53,506 nt of DNA from JBDTYT01 sp040005555 (GTDB lineage Bacteria; Actinomycetota; UBA4738; HRBIN12): contig JBDTYT010000003.1 in the NCBI GenBank assembly GCA_040005555.1, positions 1-53,506 on the forward strand. Direction: 5' to 3'. Below are positions 24,642-33,515 of this stretch, piece by piece. A program made the position numbers and the translations under genes. The notes beneath the pieces are model-generated. The model saw only the letters and a list, made by a program, of their open reading frames with translations, did not search any database and had not been told where the DNA came from. Numbering within the stretch: position 1 is the first letter of the stretch; the number at the start of each line of letters is the position of its first letter.

Positions 24642-25079
24642 GTGGCCGAGCTGCTCGGCACGCATAGCTATCAGCTCGACCCGAAGGGGCGCGTCAGCCT
24701 GCCCTCGAGGTTCCGCGACGTGTTCGCCGACGGAGCGGTCCTCACCTTGGGACAGGACGGTTGCCTCTTCTGCTTCCCCAGGGCCGAGTGGGACCGCCGA
24801 AGCGGCGAGCTGCGTGAACTCCCCCTCTCCGATGCACAAGCGAGGGCCTATTCGCGGATGTTCTTCGGCAAGGCCGAATCCGTGGAGATCGATTCTCAGG
24901 GGCGGCTGCTCATCCCGCAGCGCCTGCGCCAGGAGGTTGGGATCCACAAGGAGGCCGTCGTGCTCGGGGTCTACGACCGGATGGAGATCTGGGACCGGGA
25001 GGCTCACGAGCGCTACGAGCAGGCTCACGGGGGCGCGTACCAAGCCGGGACGCTCGAGCCCGGAGGGAGCACACGATGA
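24642..25079 (+). CDS. mraZ: Transcriptional regulator MraZ
   Basis: A 145-aa protein with two AbrB-like halves: LGTHSYQLDPKGRVSLPSRFRD (1-25) and ESVEIDSQGRLLIPQRLRQEVG (about 78-100), each with the conserved DxxGR...P DNA-binding loop. It binds repeats upstream of its own gene and controls the division/cell-wall cluster. GTG start 24642 preceded by GGGGAGGA. The first gene of the dcw cluster, overlapping by 4 bases (ATGA) the 38-codon membrane ORF. Confidence 0.96.
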   Translation: MAELLGTHSYQLDPKGRVSLPSRFRDVFADGAVLTLGQDGCLFCFPRAEWDRRSGELRELPLSDAQARAYSRMFFGKAESVEIDSQGRLLIPQRLRQEVGIHKEAVVLGVYDRMEIWDREAHERYEQAHGGAYQAGTLEPGGSTR

Positions 25080-25192
25080 GAGGCCCGCTCCACAATGAGG
25101 TTCGGCAGAGCTTGTCGCTCATCGCGCTGACCGCGATGACGATGCTCGTGTACATCGGCATCGGGCTGCTCGCGGTCCACGTCCTCGGATGA
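25076..25192 (+). CDS. Small 38-aa single-pass membrane protein between mraZ and rsmH
   Basis: ATG 25076 overlaps the mraZ stop in ATGA, the same coupling used throughout this cluster, and the frame ends TGA at 25192, 10 bases before rsmH. The peptide is MRGPLHNEVRQSLSLIAL followed by a hydrophobic helix TAMTMLVYIGIGLLAVHVLG. One clean transmembrane segment with a charged N-terminus and the tight coupling argue it is real; without it a 123-base gap would interrupt an otherwise gapless operon. I know no named family for it. A possible partner is the divisome. Confidence 0.65.
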   Translation: MRGPLHNEVRQSLSLIALTAMTMLVYIGIGLLAVHVLG

Positions 25193-25202
25193 GCGTCCCT
25201 CC

Positions 25203-26072
25203 ATGGGCGAGGGACGAACGCATCAGCCGGTCTTGGTCGACGACGTCATCCGGCTCCTCGGGGGCAGGGGAACCGTGATCGACATGACGCTCGGGGCGGG
25301 CGGGCACGCGGAGGCCCTGCTCGAGTCCGGGGTGGAGCGCCTGATCGGGCTCGACCGCGACCCCGAGGCCGTGCAGCTCGCGTCCGACCGTCTCGCGCGC
25401 TTCGGCGCGCGCTTCCACGCCGTCGTGACCCGGTTCTCGGACGTGCCCGCGGAGAACCGGGTCGACGGCGTCCTGTACGACCTCGGCGTCTCGTCGATGC
25501 AGCTCGACGATCCGCAGCGCGGGTTCAGCTACCGCGGGGATGGCCCGCTGGACATGCGCATGGGCTCCGAGGGCCCATCGGCGATGGACCTCGTGAACTC
25601 GGCCGCTCAGGAGGAGCTCGCGCGCGTCATCTTCGAGTACGGCGAAGAGCGCCGCTCGCGTCAGGTGGCGGCGGCGATCGTCCGGGCTCGGTCGCGCTCG
25701 CAGATCCTCACGACCGACGAGTTGGCGCGCATCGTTGCGGGCGCGGTCGGGCGTCGGCGGGACGGCCCCCACCCCGCGCGCCGTACCTTCCAAGGGCTGC
25801 GGATCGCCGTCAACCAGGAGTTGGAGGAGCTCACCACTTCGTTGCCTCGAGTGGCGGACATCCTCGCAGCCGGCGGCCGCGTGGTCGTGATCGCGTACCA
25901 CTCGCTCGAGGATCGGATCGTCAAGCGGTACCTGCTCGGCGAACCGAGCCTCCTGGTGCTGACGAAGAAGCCGCTCCGGCCGAGCTCCGCCGAAGCTGCG
26001 CGCAACCCGCGGTCAAGGAGCGCTCGTCTGCGCGCGGCCGAGCGCGTCGGCGAGCAGGACGTGACTGCGTGA
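25203..26072 (+). CDS. rsmH: 16S rRNA (cytosine-1402-N4)-methyltransferase
   Basis: A 289-aa SAM-dependent methyltransferase (MraW) acting on C1402 of the ribosomal P site. Visible: HQPVLVDDVIRLL, DMTLGAGGHAEALLE (SAM motif I), GLDRDPEAV, DGVLYDLGVSSMQLDDPQRGFSYRGDGPLDMRM (family signature), RRTFQGLRIAVNQELEEL and VIAYHSLEDRIVK. ATG 25203 has no clear SD, so translation may depend on coupling to the small ORF. Its end overlaps ftsL by 4 bases (GTGA). Confidence 0.97.
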   Translation: MGEGRTHQPVLVDDVIRLLGGRGTVIDMTLGAGGHAEALLESGVERLIGLDRDPEAVQLASDRLARFGARFHAVVTRFSDVPAENRVDGVLYDLGVSSMQLDDPQRGFSYRGDGPLDMRMGSEGPSAMDLVNSAAQEELARVIFEYGEERRSRQVAAAIVRARSRSQILTTDELARIVAGAVGRRRDGPHPARRTFQGLRIAVNQELEELTTSLPRVADILAAGGRVVVIAYHSLEDRIVKRYLLGEPSLLVLTKKPLRPSSAEAARNPRSRSARLRAAERVGEQDVTA

Positions 26073-26542
26073 GCCTTCCCGCGGAGAGGACCCCCGTCGC
26101 CGCGCAGCCGGCCCGTCGAGCACGATCGCGACCCGGCACGGCCCCACCCGAGCACCGGGCCGCGCCCCGAACCAGTCGCGAGGCTCCCGCCGGCGCGCAT
26201 CCGGCTACCTCCTCGGCGAGGCGGCGCAAACATCACTTGGGTTTCTTCGTGTTCTCGGCCTTCGTCGTGAGCTCGATGATCCTCGCGATCGTCACCTTGA
26301 ACGTCCTGCTGGCGCAGACGTCCTTCCGTATGGACGCCGCGCAGGAACGGATCGACCGGCTGGCGCAGGAACAGGTCGATCTCGTGCGCCACCAGGCCAC
26401 CCTGTCCGCCCCCGGCCGGATCGCCGCCTGGGCCAGACGGCACGATATGCGTCTCCCCGACGACATCAGATTCCTCCACGTGCCGAGCACGCAAGCGGTG
26501 CCGGCCGGGGGAGCGGGCATCTCGCTGGAAGGGCCACCATGA
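26069..26542 (+). CDS. ftsL: FtsL-like cell-division protein
   Basis: A 157-aa bitopic protein: basic, Pro/Ala-rich cytoplasmic N-terminus (1-52, with RRRKHH just before the membrane), one transmembrane helix (about 56-80), then a coiled-coil-forming segment (RMDAAQERIDRLAQEQVDLVRHQATLS) and a short periplasmic end. Sequence similarity in FtsL is always low; the call rests on topology and on position between rsmH and ftsI. The GTG start overlaps rsmH (GTGA) and the stop overlaps ftsI (ATGA). It would form the FtsQLB complex that activates FtsWI. Confidence 0.85.
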   Translation: MSLPAERTPVAAQPARRARSRPGTAPPEHRAAPRTSREAPAGAHPATSSARRRKHHLGFFVFSAFVVSSMILAIVTLNVLLAQTSFRMDAAQERIDRLAQEQVDLVRHQATLSAPGRIAAWARRHDMRLPDDIRFLHVPSTQAVPAGGAGISLEGPP

Positions 26543-28257
26543 AACGGCCGCCGCTGAAGCGCCTCGTCTCCCTGCTCTGCGTGATGGTGCTTGCGCTCGC
26601 CGTCATCGTCGTGCGGCTCGCGGTGCTGCAAGTGAGCCAGGCCGGGGCCTATCAGACGAAAGCGCTCGACCAGCGCGTCCACACCATCGCCATCCCGGCC
26701 GCGCGCGGTCTGATCCTCGACCGTAACGGCGATGCGCTCGCGTTGTCGGTACCGGCGCGTGACATCTACGCCGATCCCCGCTATGTCACCGATCCGTGGG
26801 GCACGGCGGCGCGGCTCGCCCCGGCGCTCGGGCTCGACGTCCGTTCGGTCGCCCGGCAGCTCGCCACGGATACGACGTTCGTGTACGTGGCCCGACAGGT
26901 CGACCTCGGCGTGGCGACCCAGATCGAACGCATGCACCTGCCGGGGATCGGGTTCCTACCGGTAACGAAGCGGTACTACCCGGCGGGGCCGCTCGCCTCC
27001 CAGCTGCTCGGGTTCGTTGGCGTCGACGGCGCCGGTCTGGCCGGCCTCGAGCTCCAGTATCAGGGGCTGCTCGCCGGAACGGCTGGGGAGCGGACGCAGG
27101 AGATCGGGCTGCACGGGGAGCCGATCGCGGGCGGCATCGACGTGGATCGGCCGCCGGTCCCGGGTTCGACGGTCGAGATCACGATCGACCGCGACTTCCA
27201 GTACCAAGTGCAGGTCGCGCTCGAGGAGGCGGTGCAGGCGAACCGCGCCCGCGGCGGCACCGTGATCGCGATGGATCCGCAGACCGGAGACATCTACGCC
27301 ATCGCGACGTACCCGTGGTTCGACCCGAATGACTTCACGCACGCGAAACCCAACACGCAAGCGATGCGCGCTCTCACCGACGTATTCGAGCCGGGGTCGA
27401 CGAACAAGATCATCACGGCGGCCGCCGCGGTGCAGGAGCATGTGGTGCCCCTGGATCAGCGCCTGACCGTCCCGTGGACCATGCAGGTCGGGAACTTCAC
27501 GATCCATGACGCGCAGATCCACGCGACCGAGCAGCTGACACTGGGCGACATCATCGCCGAGTCGAGCAACGTGGGGACCGTGGAGATCGCCCAGCGGCTG
27601 GGACAAGCGCGCATGGCGACGTACCTGTCCCGCTTCGGACTGGGCCGGGCGACAGGGGTCGGGTTCCCGGGGGAGGCATCGGGCATCATGCTTCCGCTGT
27701 ACCAGTGGAACGACACGAGCCTGGCCACGATGGCCTACGGGCAGGGCATCGCCGTCACGCCGCTGCAGATGCTCTCGGTGTTCGCGACGATCGCGAACGA
27801 CGGACGCCGCGTGCAACCGCGCCTCGTGAAGGGAACGATCGGCCCGGACGGTTCGTACCACGAGGCCGCCGTCGGACCCGGGCAGCGGGTCGTCTCGCCC
27901 GAAACGGCCCTCATGGTCCGCCGCATGCTTGCGTACGCGGTCGAGGCGGGGACGGGGAGCAACGCCCAGATCGGCGGATACCAGGTGGCCGGCAAGACCG
28001 GGACCGCGCAGATCCCCTTGCCGAGCAGATTGGGCTACTACTCGGCCGGCCAGTACTTCGCGTCGTTCATCGGCATGGTCCCCGCCGCGAACCCGCAGGT
28101 CGTGATCGCTGCCATCTTGGACCGTCCGGCAACTCAGTACGGCGGTATCGCCGCCGCGCCGCTCTTCCGGCAGGTGGCGAGATACGCGATCGCCCGGCTG
28201 GGAATCGAACCGGGGCGAGCCCTCAAACCCCCGCCGCACGCCCTGTCCCTGCCATGA
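26539..28257 (+). CDS. ftsI: Septal peptidoglycan transpeptidase FtsI (class B PBP)
   Basis: A 572-aa penicillin-binding protein that cross-links septal murein. N-terminal membrane anchor (about 8-30), dimerisation/pedestal domain with RGLILDRNGDALA, then transpeptidase: FEPGSTNKI (SxxK, nucleophile Ser in PGSTNK), ESSNVG (SxN) and KTGTAQ (KTG). No C-terminal PASTA domain follows; the protein ends soon after the last strand. ATGA overlap with ftsL; acts with FtsW encoded further down. Confidence 0.96.
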   Translation: MKRPPLKRLVSLLCVMVLALAVIVVRLAVLQVSQAGAYQTKALDQRVHTIAIPAARGLILDRNGDALALSVPARDIYADPRYVTDPWGTAARLAPALGLDVRSVARQLATDTTFVYVARQVDLGVATQIERMHLPGIGFLPVTKRYYPAGPLASQLLGFVGVDGAGLAGLELQYQGLLAGTAGERTQEIGLHGEPIAGGIDVDRPPVPGSTVEITIDRDFQYQVQVALEEAVQANRARGGTVIAMDPQTGDIYAIATYPWFDPNDFTHAKPNTQAMRALTDVFEPGSTNKIITAAAAVQEHVVPLDQRLTVPWTMQVGNFTIHDAQIHATEQLTLGDIIAESSNVGTVEIAQRLGQARMATYLSRFGLGRATGVGFPGEASGIMLPLYQWNDTSLATMAYGQGIAVTPLQMLSVFATIANDGRRVQPRLVKGTIGPDGSYHEAAVGPGQRVVSPETALMVRRMLAYAVEAGTGSNAQIGGYQVAGKTGTAQIPLPSRLGYYSAGQYFASFIGMVPAANPQVVIAAILDRPATQYGGIAAAPLFRQVARYAIARLGIEPGRALKPPPHALSLP

Positions 28258-28286
28258 GTGCCGGTCGTCAGGAGGAGGGAGGAGCC

Positions 28287-29771
28287 GTGGCGGTAAGCTC
28301 AGTCGCCGTGTCCCCCTTCCTCGTCCCACGGCCCTTTCCGGACCTCCTCGTCGATCTCCTGCGTCGCGAGGTCCGAGGGGATCCCGACGTGCGTATCGGC
28401 GGCCTGAGTTACCGCTCCCAGGACGCCGCCCCGGGGTCCCTGTTCTTCTGCGTTCCCGGGGCGACGCTCGATGGGCACGATTTCGCGGCGGAGGCCGTCT
28501 CCAAGGGAGCGGTGGCGCTCGCGGTCGAACGATGGCTTCCGGTCGAGGCCACGCAGGTGCTCGTGCCCTCGGTGCGCGAGGCGATGGGCCCCGTTTCGGC
28601 GGCGTTCTACGACCGGCCCGCCCAAGGGATGACGATGGTCGGAGTGACCGGCACGAACGGCAAGACGACGACCACGTACGTGCTCGAGTCGGTGTTCCGA
28701 GCGGCGGATCTGGTCCCCGGCGTCGTCGGGACGACGGGCGTCCGGATCGGTGGACGTCCGGCACCGGCCCTGCGGACCACGCCCGAGGCGCCCGACCTGC
28801 AGCGACTCCTTGCCGAGATGCGGGACGAAGGCGTGGGAGCGGTCGCGATGGAGGTCTCGTCCCACGGACTCGATCAGCACCGCGTCGGAGGGATCAGGTT
28901 CGCCTGCGCGGTCTTCACGAACCTCACGCGGGACCATCTGGATTACCACGCTTCGATGGATGCGTACTTCGCGGCGAAGGCTCGACTGTTCACACCGGAG
29001 CACAGCGACCGCGCCGCGGTGAACGTCGATGACCCCGCGGGCCGTCGCCTGCGGGATCTCGAAGTCCCCACGATCACGTTCGGCATCGATGACGAAGGTG
29101 CCGAGGTTCGTGCCACCCACGTGCGAGCTACCGACGAGGGCATCGCGTTTCGCGTCGACGACGTTGAGATCCGGTCCCCGCTCCGCGGACGCTTCAACGT
29201 GGAGAACTGCCTGGCCGCGATCGCCACCGCTCGCGCGCTCGGGATCGAGGACCCCGTCGCCGTGCGGGGCATCGAGGCCGTCCGCGGTGTCCCCGGTCGC
29301 GTGGAACCCGTCGAGGTGGGGCAGGACTTCCTCGTGATGGTCGACTATGCGCACACGCCCGCCAGCCTCGAGAGCGTCCTGCTCGCGGCGCGCTCGCTGA
29401 CCGCAGGCCGTGTCATCGTCGTCTTCGGTTGCGGAGGCGACCGCGACCGAGCCAAACGCCCGCTCATGGGTCGTGCAGCGGCGGCGAACGCCGACCTCAC
29501 CGTCATCACGAGCGACAACCCGCGCAGCGAAGACCCCGCCTCGATCATCCGCGAGATCGAGTCGGGCGCGACCGGCGGCGGCGCCTACGTGATCGAGCCC
29601 GATCGTCGCACAGCGATCCACGCCGCCGTGGTCGAGGCCCGCACGGGTGACGTCGTCGTGATCGCCGGCAAGGGTCATGAGACGTACCAGGAGCTGGCGG
29701 ACCGCACGATCGCCTTCGATGATCGAGCGGTCGCGTCCGAGGAGATCCGCGCAGTGCGAGGAGCCGGATGA
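28287..29771 (+). CDS. murE: UDP-MurNAc-tripeptide synthetase, meso-DAP-adding
   Basis: Adds the third residue to UDP-MurNAc-L-Ala-D-Glu using ATP. Visible: VGVTGTNGKTTTT (P-loop, about 117-130), EVSSHGLDQHRV, FTNLTRDHLDYH, VENCLAAIA, YAHTPASLES and DNPRSEDP (about 410). DNPR is the mark of meso-diaminopimelate specificity, so the wall is probably DAP-type. GTG 28287 is chosen because GGAGGAGGGAGGAG ends 2 bases before it; an ATG at 28254 overlapping the ftsI stop (ATGA) is in frame and also possible (11 residues longer). Overlaps murF by 4 bases. Confidence 0.96.
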   Translation: MAVSSVAVSPFLVPRPFPDLLVDLLRREVRGDPDVRIGGLSYRSQDAAPGSLFFCVPGATLDGHDFAAEAVSKGAVALAVERWLPVEATQVLVPSVREAMGPVSAAFYDRPAQGMTMVGVTGTNGKTTTTYVLESVFRAADLVPGVVGTTGVRIGGRPAPALRTTPEAPDLQRLLAEMRDEGVGAVAMEVSSHGLDQHRVGGIRFACAVFTNLTRDHLDYHASMDAYFAAKARLFTPEHSDRAAVNVDDPAGRRLRDLEVPTITFGIDDEGAEVRATHVRATDEGIAFRVDDVEIRSPLRGRFNVENCLAAIATARALGIEDPVAVRGIEAVRGVPGRVEPVEVGQDFLVMVDYAHTPASLESVLLAARSLTAGRVIVVFGCGGDRDRAKRPLMGRAAAANADLTVITSDNPRSEDPASIIREIESGATGGGAYVIEPDRRTAIHAAVVEARTGDVVVIAGKGHETYQELADRTIAFDDRAVASEEIRAVRGAG

Positions 29772-31129
29772 GACCACGATCGCTCTCGGAGATCGCGCGA
29801 GCCGTCGACGGCAGCCTGCACGGAGACGACACCGCCGCGTCTTCGGTCGTGATCGACAGCCGCCTCGCGGGGCCGGGGGCCCTCTTCGTCGCACTCGCCG
29901 GCGAGCACGCCGATGGACACGCGTTCGTCGGTGACGCCCTGTCGCGTGGCGCCGCCGGAGCCGTCGTGGAGCGGCAGCCCGCGGACGAGGGACCCACGAT
30001 CGTCGTGCGCGATACCGGACGGGCGCTGCTGGCGCTCGCCGCCGATGAGCGGCGTGCGATGACGGGGGTCACCCTGATCGCGATCACCGGAGCGAACGGC
30101 AAGACCTCGACGAAGGACCTCGCGGCGTCCGTGCTGTCGACGCGGATGCCGACCCACGCGAGTCCCGCATCATTCAACAACGAGATCGGACTCCCGCTCA
30201 CCCTGCTCGGGGCGCCGGCGGACAGCGAGGTCATCGTGGCCGAGATGGGCGCGCGACGCGAGGGGGACGTGGCCGCGCTGTGTCAGGTCGCGAGTCCGGA
30301 CATCGTCGTCGTGACGAACCTCGGGGTCGCGCACATGGAGATCTTCGGATCGTGGGACGCGATCGTGCGATCGGGCGCCGAGCCGCTCGCGGCACTCGGG
30401 CCGGACGACGTGGCCATCCTGAACGCCGACGATCCGGTGGTGGCGGGATTCGCCTCGCGCGCGAGGGCGAGGGTACGGACCTTCGGAGTCTCCGGCGGGG
30501 ACGTGCGGGCGGAGGACATCACGCTGGACGAGGATGGGCGGGCGAGTTTCACGCTCGCCGTGGGCGACGAGCGCGAGCACGTGGAGCTCGCGGTCCCCGG
30601 CGAGCACATGGTCTCGAATGCGTTAGCCGCGGCCGCTTGTGGGGCGGAGCTCGCGATCTCGGCGGCCGAGTGCGCGGCGGCGCTGAAGGGCGCGCAGGTG
30701 TCACGATGGCGCATGGAGACCTTCACGACGAGCGGCGGCGTGCGGATCGTGAACGACGCGTACAACGCGAACCCCGAGTCGATGTCGGCGGGCCTCAAGG
30801 CCGCTAGGTGGATGGCCCGAGGCTCGCGGCTCGCGGCCGTACTCGGCCACATGGCCGAGCTCGGCCCGATCGCGCTCGAGGAGCACGAGCGGCTCGGCGA
30901 GCTCGTCGTCCGCATCGGGGTCGAGCGCCTCATCACCGTGGGGCAGCCGGCCGAGCTGATCGCGCGCGCCGCGATCCGCGAGGGCGCTCTGCCCGCGGAC
31001 GTCGCGAGTTACGGCACACCCGAGGACGCCGTCGTCGACCTCGCGGCCTGGATGCGACCCGGCGACGTCGTCCTGGTAAAGGGATCGCGCGTCGCGGGGC
31101 TCGAGCGAGTCGCCGAGACGCTGCGATGA
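29768..31129 (+). CDS. murF: UDP-MurNAc-tripeptide D-Ala-D-Ala ligase
   Basis: A 453-aa Mur ligase attaching D-Ala-D-Ala to complete the stem pentapeptide. Visible: IDSRLAGPGALFVAL (N-terminal substrate domain), ITGANGKTSTKD (P-loop), NNEIGLPLTLL, AEMGARREGDVA, VTNLGVAHMEIFGS, VNDAYNANPESM and VLGHMAELG. ATGA overlaps at both ends. A ddl gene to make D-Ala-D-Ala is not in this cluster. Confidence 0.96.
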   Translation: MRPRSLSEIARAVDGSLHGDDTAASSVVIDSRLAGPGALFVALAGEHADGHAFVGDALSRGAAGAVVERQPADEGPTIVVRDTGRALLALAADERRAMTGVTLIAITGANGKTSTKDLAASVLSTRMPTHASPASFNNEIGLPLTLLGAPADSEVIVAEMGARREGDVAALCQVASPDIVVVTNLGVAHMEIFGSWDAIVRSGAEPLAALGPDDVAILNADDPVVAGFASRARARVRTFGVSGGDVRAEDITLDEDGRASFTLAVGDEREHVELAVPGEHMVSNALAAAACGAELAISAAECAAALKGAQVSRWRMETFTTSGGVRIVNDAYNANPESMSAGLKAARWMARGSRLAAVLGHMAELGPIALEEHERLGELVVRIGVERLITVGQPAELIARAAIREGALPADVASYGTPEDAVVDLAAWMRPGDVVLVKGSRVAGLERVAETLR

Positions 31130-32175
31130 GGCAGATCTTGATCGCGGCAGGGGTCGGGCTCACCGTCACGTTGCTCGGGACGCCGCTCGCGATCCGGCTG
31201 TTCAAGCTATGGGGTTGGGGGCAGCGCATCCGAGAGGACGGCCCCCACACCCACCTCGAGAAGATGGGAACGCCGACGATGGGCGGGACGGTGATCGTGC
31301 TCGGGATCGTGACCGGATACGTGGTCACGCGCCTGGTGTTCACGACCGTCACAGCCGCCGGGCTCTCGGTCTTGCTCGCCACGGTCGGGCTGGGGGTGCT
31401 GGGGTTCATCGACGACTTCATCAAGGTGCGGCGTCGTCGCTCGCTGGGACTGTCGAAGACCGCCAAGATCCTCGGCCAGGCGGTGATCGCGGTGGCGTTC
31501 GGGATCGTTGCGGTGAAGGTCGCGCACGTGCCGAGCGACCTATCGTTCGTCCGCGGCACCGGTGTCGACCTCGGCGTCCTGTTCTACGTGTGGACGTTCG
31601 TGATCTTGTCCTCGTCCTCGAACGCCGTGAACCTGACCGACGGCCTCGACGGGCTCGCGTCGGGGGCCTCGATCCTGGTCCTGTCGGCGTTCGTGTTCAT
31701 CTCGTTCTGGCAGTTCCGGCACACGTGCACGCTCGGTCCGGCGACCGCGTGTTACCCGGTGGACGTGAACGCCGCGCTCGACGTGGGGATCGTGGCCGGG
31801 GCTGCGGTGGGGGCCGTGGCGGGGTTCCTGTGGTGGAACGCCGCGCCCGCACGGATCTTCATGGGGGACACCGGATCCCTCGCGCTCGGAGGGTTGATGG
31901 GGGCACTCGCGATCGTCACGAGCACGCAGCTGCTGCTCGTCGTCTTGGGTGGCTTGTTCGTGATCGAGACGACGTCGGTAATCGTTCAGGTGATCTCGTT
32001 CCGTGGGTTCGGCCGGCGTGTGTTCCGGATGTCGCCCATCCACCATCACTTCGAGCTCGCCGGCTGGCCAGAGTTCACCGTGATCGTCCGCTTCTGGATC
32101 ATCACCGGGCTCTGTGTCGCGGTGGGGATCGGGCTCTTCTACACGGACTTCGTCGCGCACGGAGGCCTCGGATGA
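31126..32175 (+). CDS. mraY: Phospho-MurNAc-pentapeptide translocase
   Basis: A 349-aa integral membrane enzyme (about ten helices) joining phospho-MurNAc-pentapeptide to undecaprenyl phosphate to make lipid I. Visible: GTPTMGG, GFIDDFIKVRRRRSLGLS (catalytic DD), NAVNLTDGLDGLASG, ARIFMGDTGSLALGG (Mg site) and SPIHHHFELAGWPE. ATG 31126 within the murF stop (ATGA); the upstream open frame is a shadow of murF. Confidence 0.96.
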   Translation: MRQILIAAGVGLTVTLLGTPLAIRLFKLWGWGQRIREDGPHTHLEKMGTPTMGGTVIVLGIVTGYVVTRLVFTTVTAAGLSVLLATVGLGVLGFIDDFIKVRRRRSLGLSKTAKILGQAVIAVAFGIVAVKVAHVPSDLSFVRGTGVDLGVLFYVWTFVILSSSSNAVNLTDGLDGLASGASILVLSAFVFISFWQFRHTCTLGPATACYPVDVNAALDVGIVAGAAVGAVAGFLWWNAAPARIFMGDTGSLALGGLMGALAIVTSTQLLLVVLGGLFVIETTSVIVQVISFRGFGRRVFRMSPIHHHFELAGWPEFTVIVRFWIITGLCVAVGIGLFYTDFVAHGGLG

Positions 32176-33515
32176 TCCAGGTGTTGCGAGGGGTCCACGT
32201 GCTCGTCGTCGGGTTGGCGACGAGCGGGATCGCGGCCGCGCAGGCGCTCATCCTGGAGGGGGCTCGGGTGCGCGTCTCCGAGGAAGGCTCCGACCCCGAG
32301 GGCGCGGCCACGCTTCGAGCGCTCGGCGTCGAGGTCCTCACGGGCGGACACACGCCCGAGCATCTCGATGGCATCGAGCTCGTCGTGACGAGCCCGGGAG
32401 TGCCGGAACGAGCCCCGATCCTCGTGTGGGCGCTCGAGCGCGGCATCGTCGTGTGGAGCGAGCTCGAGCTTGGTTCGCGGCTCACGCGCGCCGCGTACGT
32501 GGCGATCACCGGCACGAACGGGAAGTCGACGACGGCGGAGATGATCGCCTCGATGATGCGAGCCGACGGTCTCGACGCGATCGCGTGCGGCAACATCGGC
32601 TATCCGCTCACGGCCGCCGCGCGGGAGACGCACGACGCGCTTGCGGTGGAGGCTTCGTCGTTCCAGCTCAGGTTCGTCGACGCGTTCTCGCCGAACGTCT
32701 CCGTGCTGTTGAACGTCGCGGCCGACCACCTCGACTGGCACGGGACCATGGGCGCGTACGGCGATGCGAAGGCCCGGATCTTCGAGCACCAACGCGGCGA
32801 TGACGTGCACGTCGCGAACCGGGGCGACGAACGCGCGGCGGAGATCTCGCGGCGAGCAACGTGCCGGCTCGTGTGGTTCGGGCTCGACGAACCCGGCGAG
32901 GGTGACGTGGGGTACATCGGTGAAGAGCTCGTGTCGCGTCTCGACGGTGACGTGGCCCTCGGCACGCCCTCGCTCGGTGACGACGGGTTCCGTGAAGACG
33001 CGGCGGCAGCGGCGGCCGCGTCGCTTGCGTTCGGGCTCACGCCGAAGGGCGTCGCCGAGGGGTTACGGCGGATGCGACCGCTCGCGCACCGAGGCGAGAC
33101 CGTGGCTCGCCCCGGCGACATCCCGTTCATCGACAACTCGAAGGCAACGAACATCCACGCGACCATCGCTACCCTGCGAGGCCGCGAGCGAGTCGTGCTC
33201 ATCGCGGGAGGGATGTCCAAGGGCGTGGATCTGTCGCCGCTCGGAGCTCTCGGACCGCAGCTCGCCGGGGTCGTCGCGATCGGCGAGGCGGCGCCACAGA
33301 TCTCCGCGCTCTTCGAAGGCGTCGTGCCGGTTCGTATAGCCGCATCCATCGAGGACGCGGTGCATCGCGCCTATGACCTCGCTCCGCCCGATGGCACGGT
33401 GGTGCTCGCGCCGGCGTGCGCCAGCTGGGACATGTTCACCGACTACGCCGAGCGCGGGAACCGCTTCACTGCGGCCGCCCGCAGGCTGGAGCAGGAGACC
33501 CTCGCTCGTGGCTAG
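32172..33515 (+). CDS. murD: UDP-MurNAc-L-alanine:D-glutamate ligase
   Basis: A 447-aa Mur ligase that adds D-Glu as second residue. Visible: VLVVGLATSGIAAAQAL (Rossmann N-domain), SPGVPERAPIL, ITGTNGKSTTAEM (P-loop), EASSFQL, NVAADHLDWHGTM, DNSKATNIHATI and LIAGGMSKGVD, ending APACASWDMFTDYAERG. ATGA with mraY; its end overlaps the ftsW GTG by 8 bases. Confidence 0.95.
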   Translation: MIQVLRGVHVLVVGLATSGIAAAQALILEGARVRVSEEGSDPEGAATLRALGVEVLTGGHTPEHLDGIELVVTSPGVPERAPILVWALERGIVVWSELELGSRLTRAAYVAITGTNGKSTTAEMIASMMRADGLDAIACGNIGYPLTAAARETHDALAVEASSFQLRFVDAFSPNVSVLLNVAADHLDWHGTMGAYGDAKARIFEHQRGDDVHVANRGDERAAEISRRATCRLVWFGLDEPGEGDVGYIGEELVSRLDGDVALGTPSLGDDGFREDAAAAAAASLAFGLTPKGVAEGLRRMRPLAHRGETVARPGDIPFIDNSKATNIHATIATLRGRERVVLIAGGMSKGVDLSPLGALGPQLAGVVAIGEAAPQISALFEGVVPVRIAASIEDAVHRAYDLAPPDGTVVLAPACASWDMFTDYAERGNRFTAAARRLEQETLARG

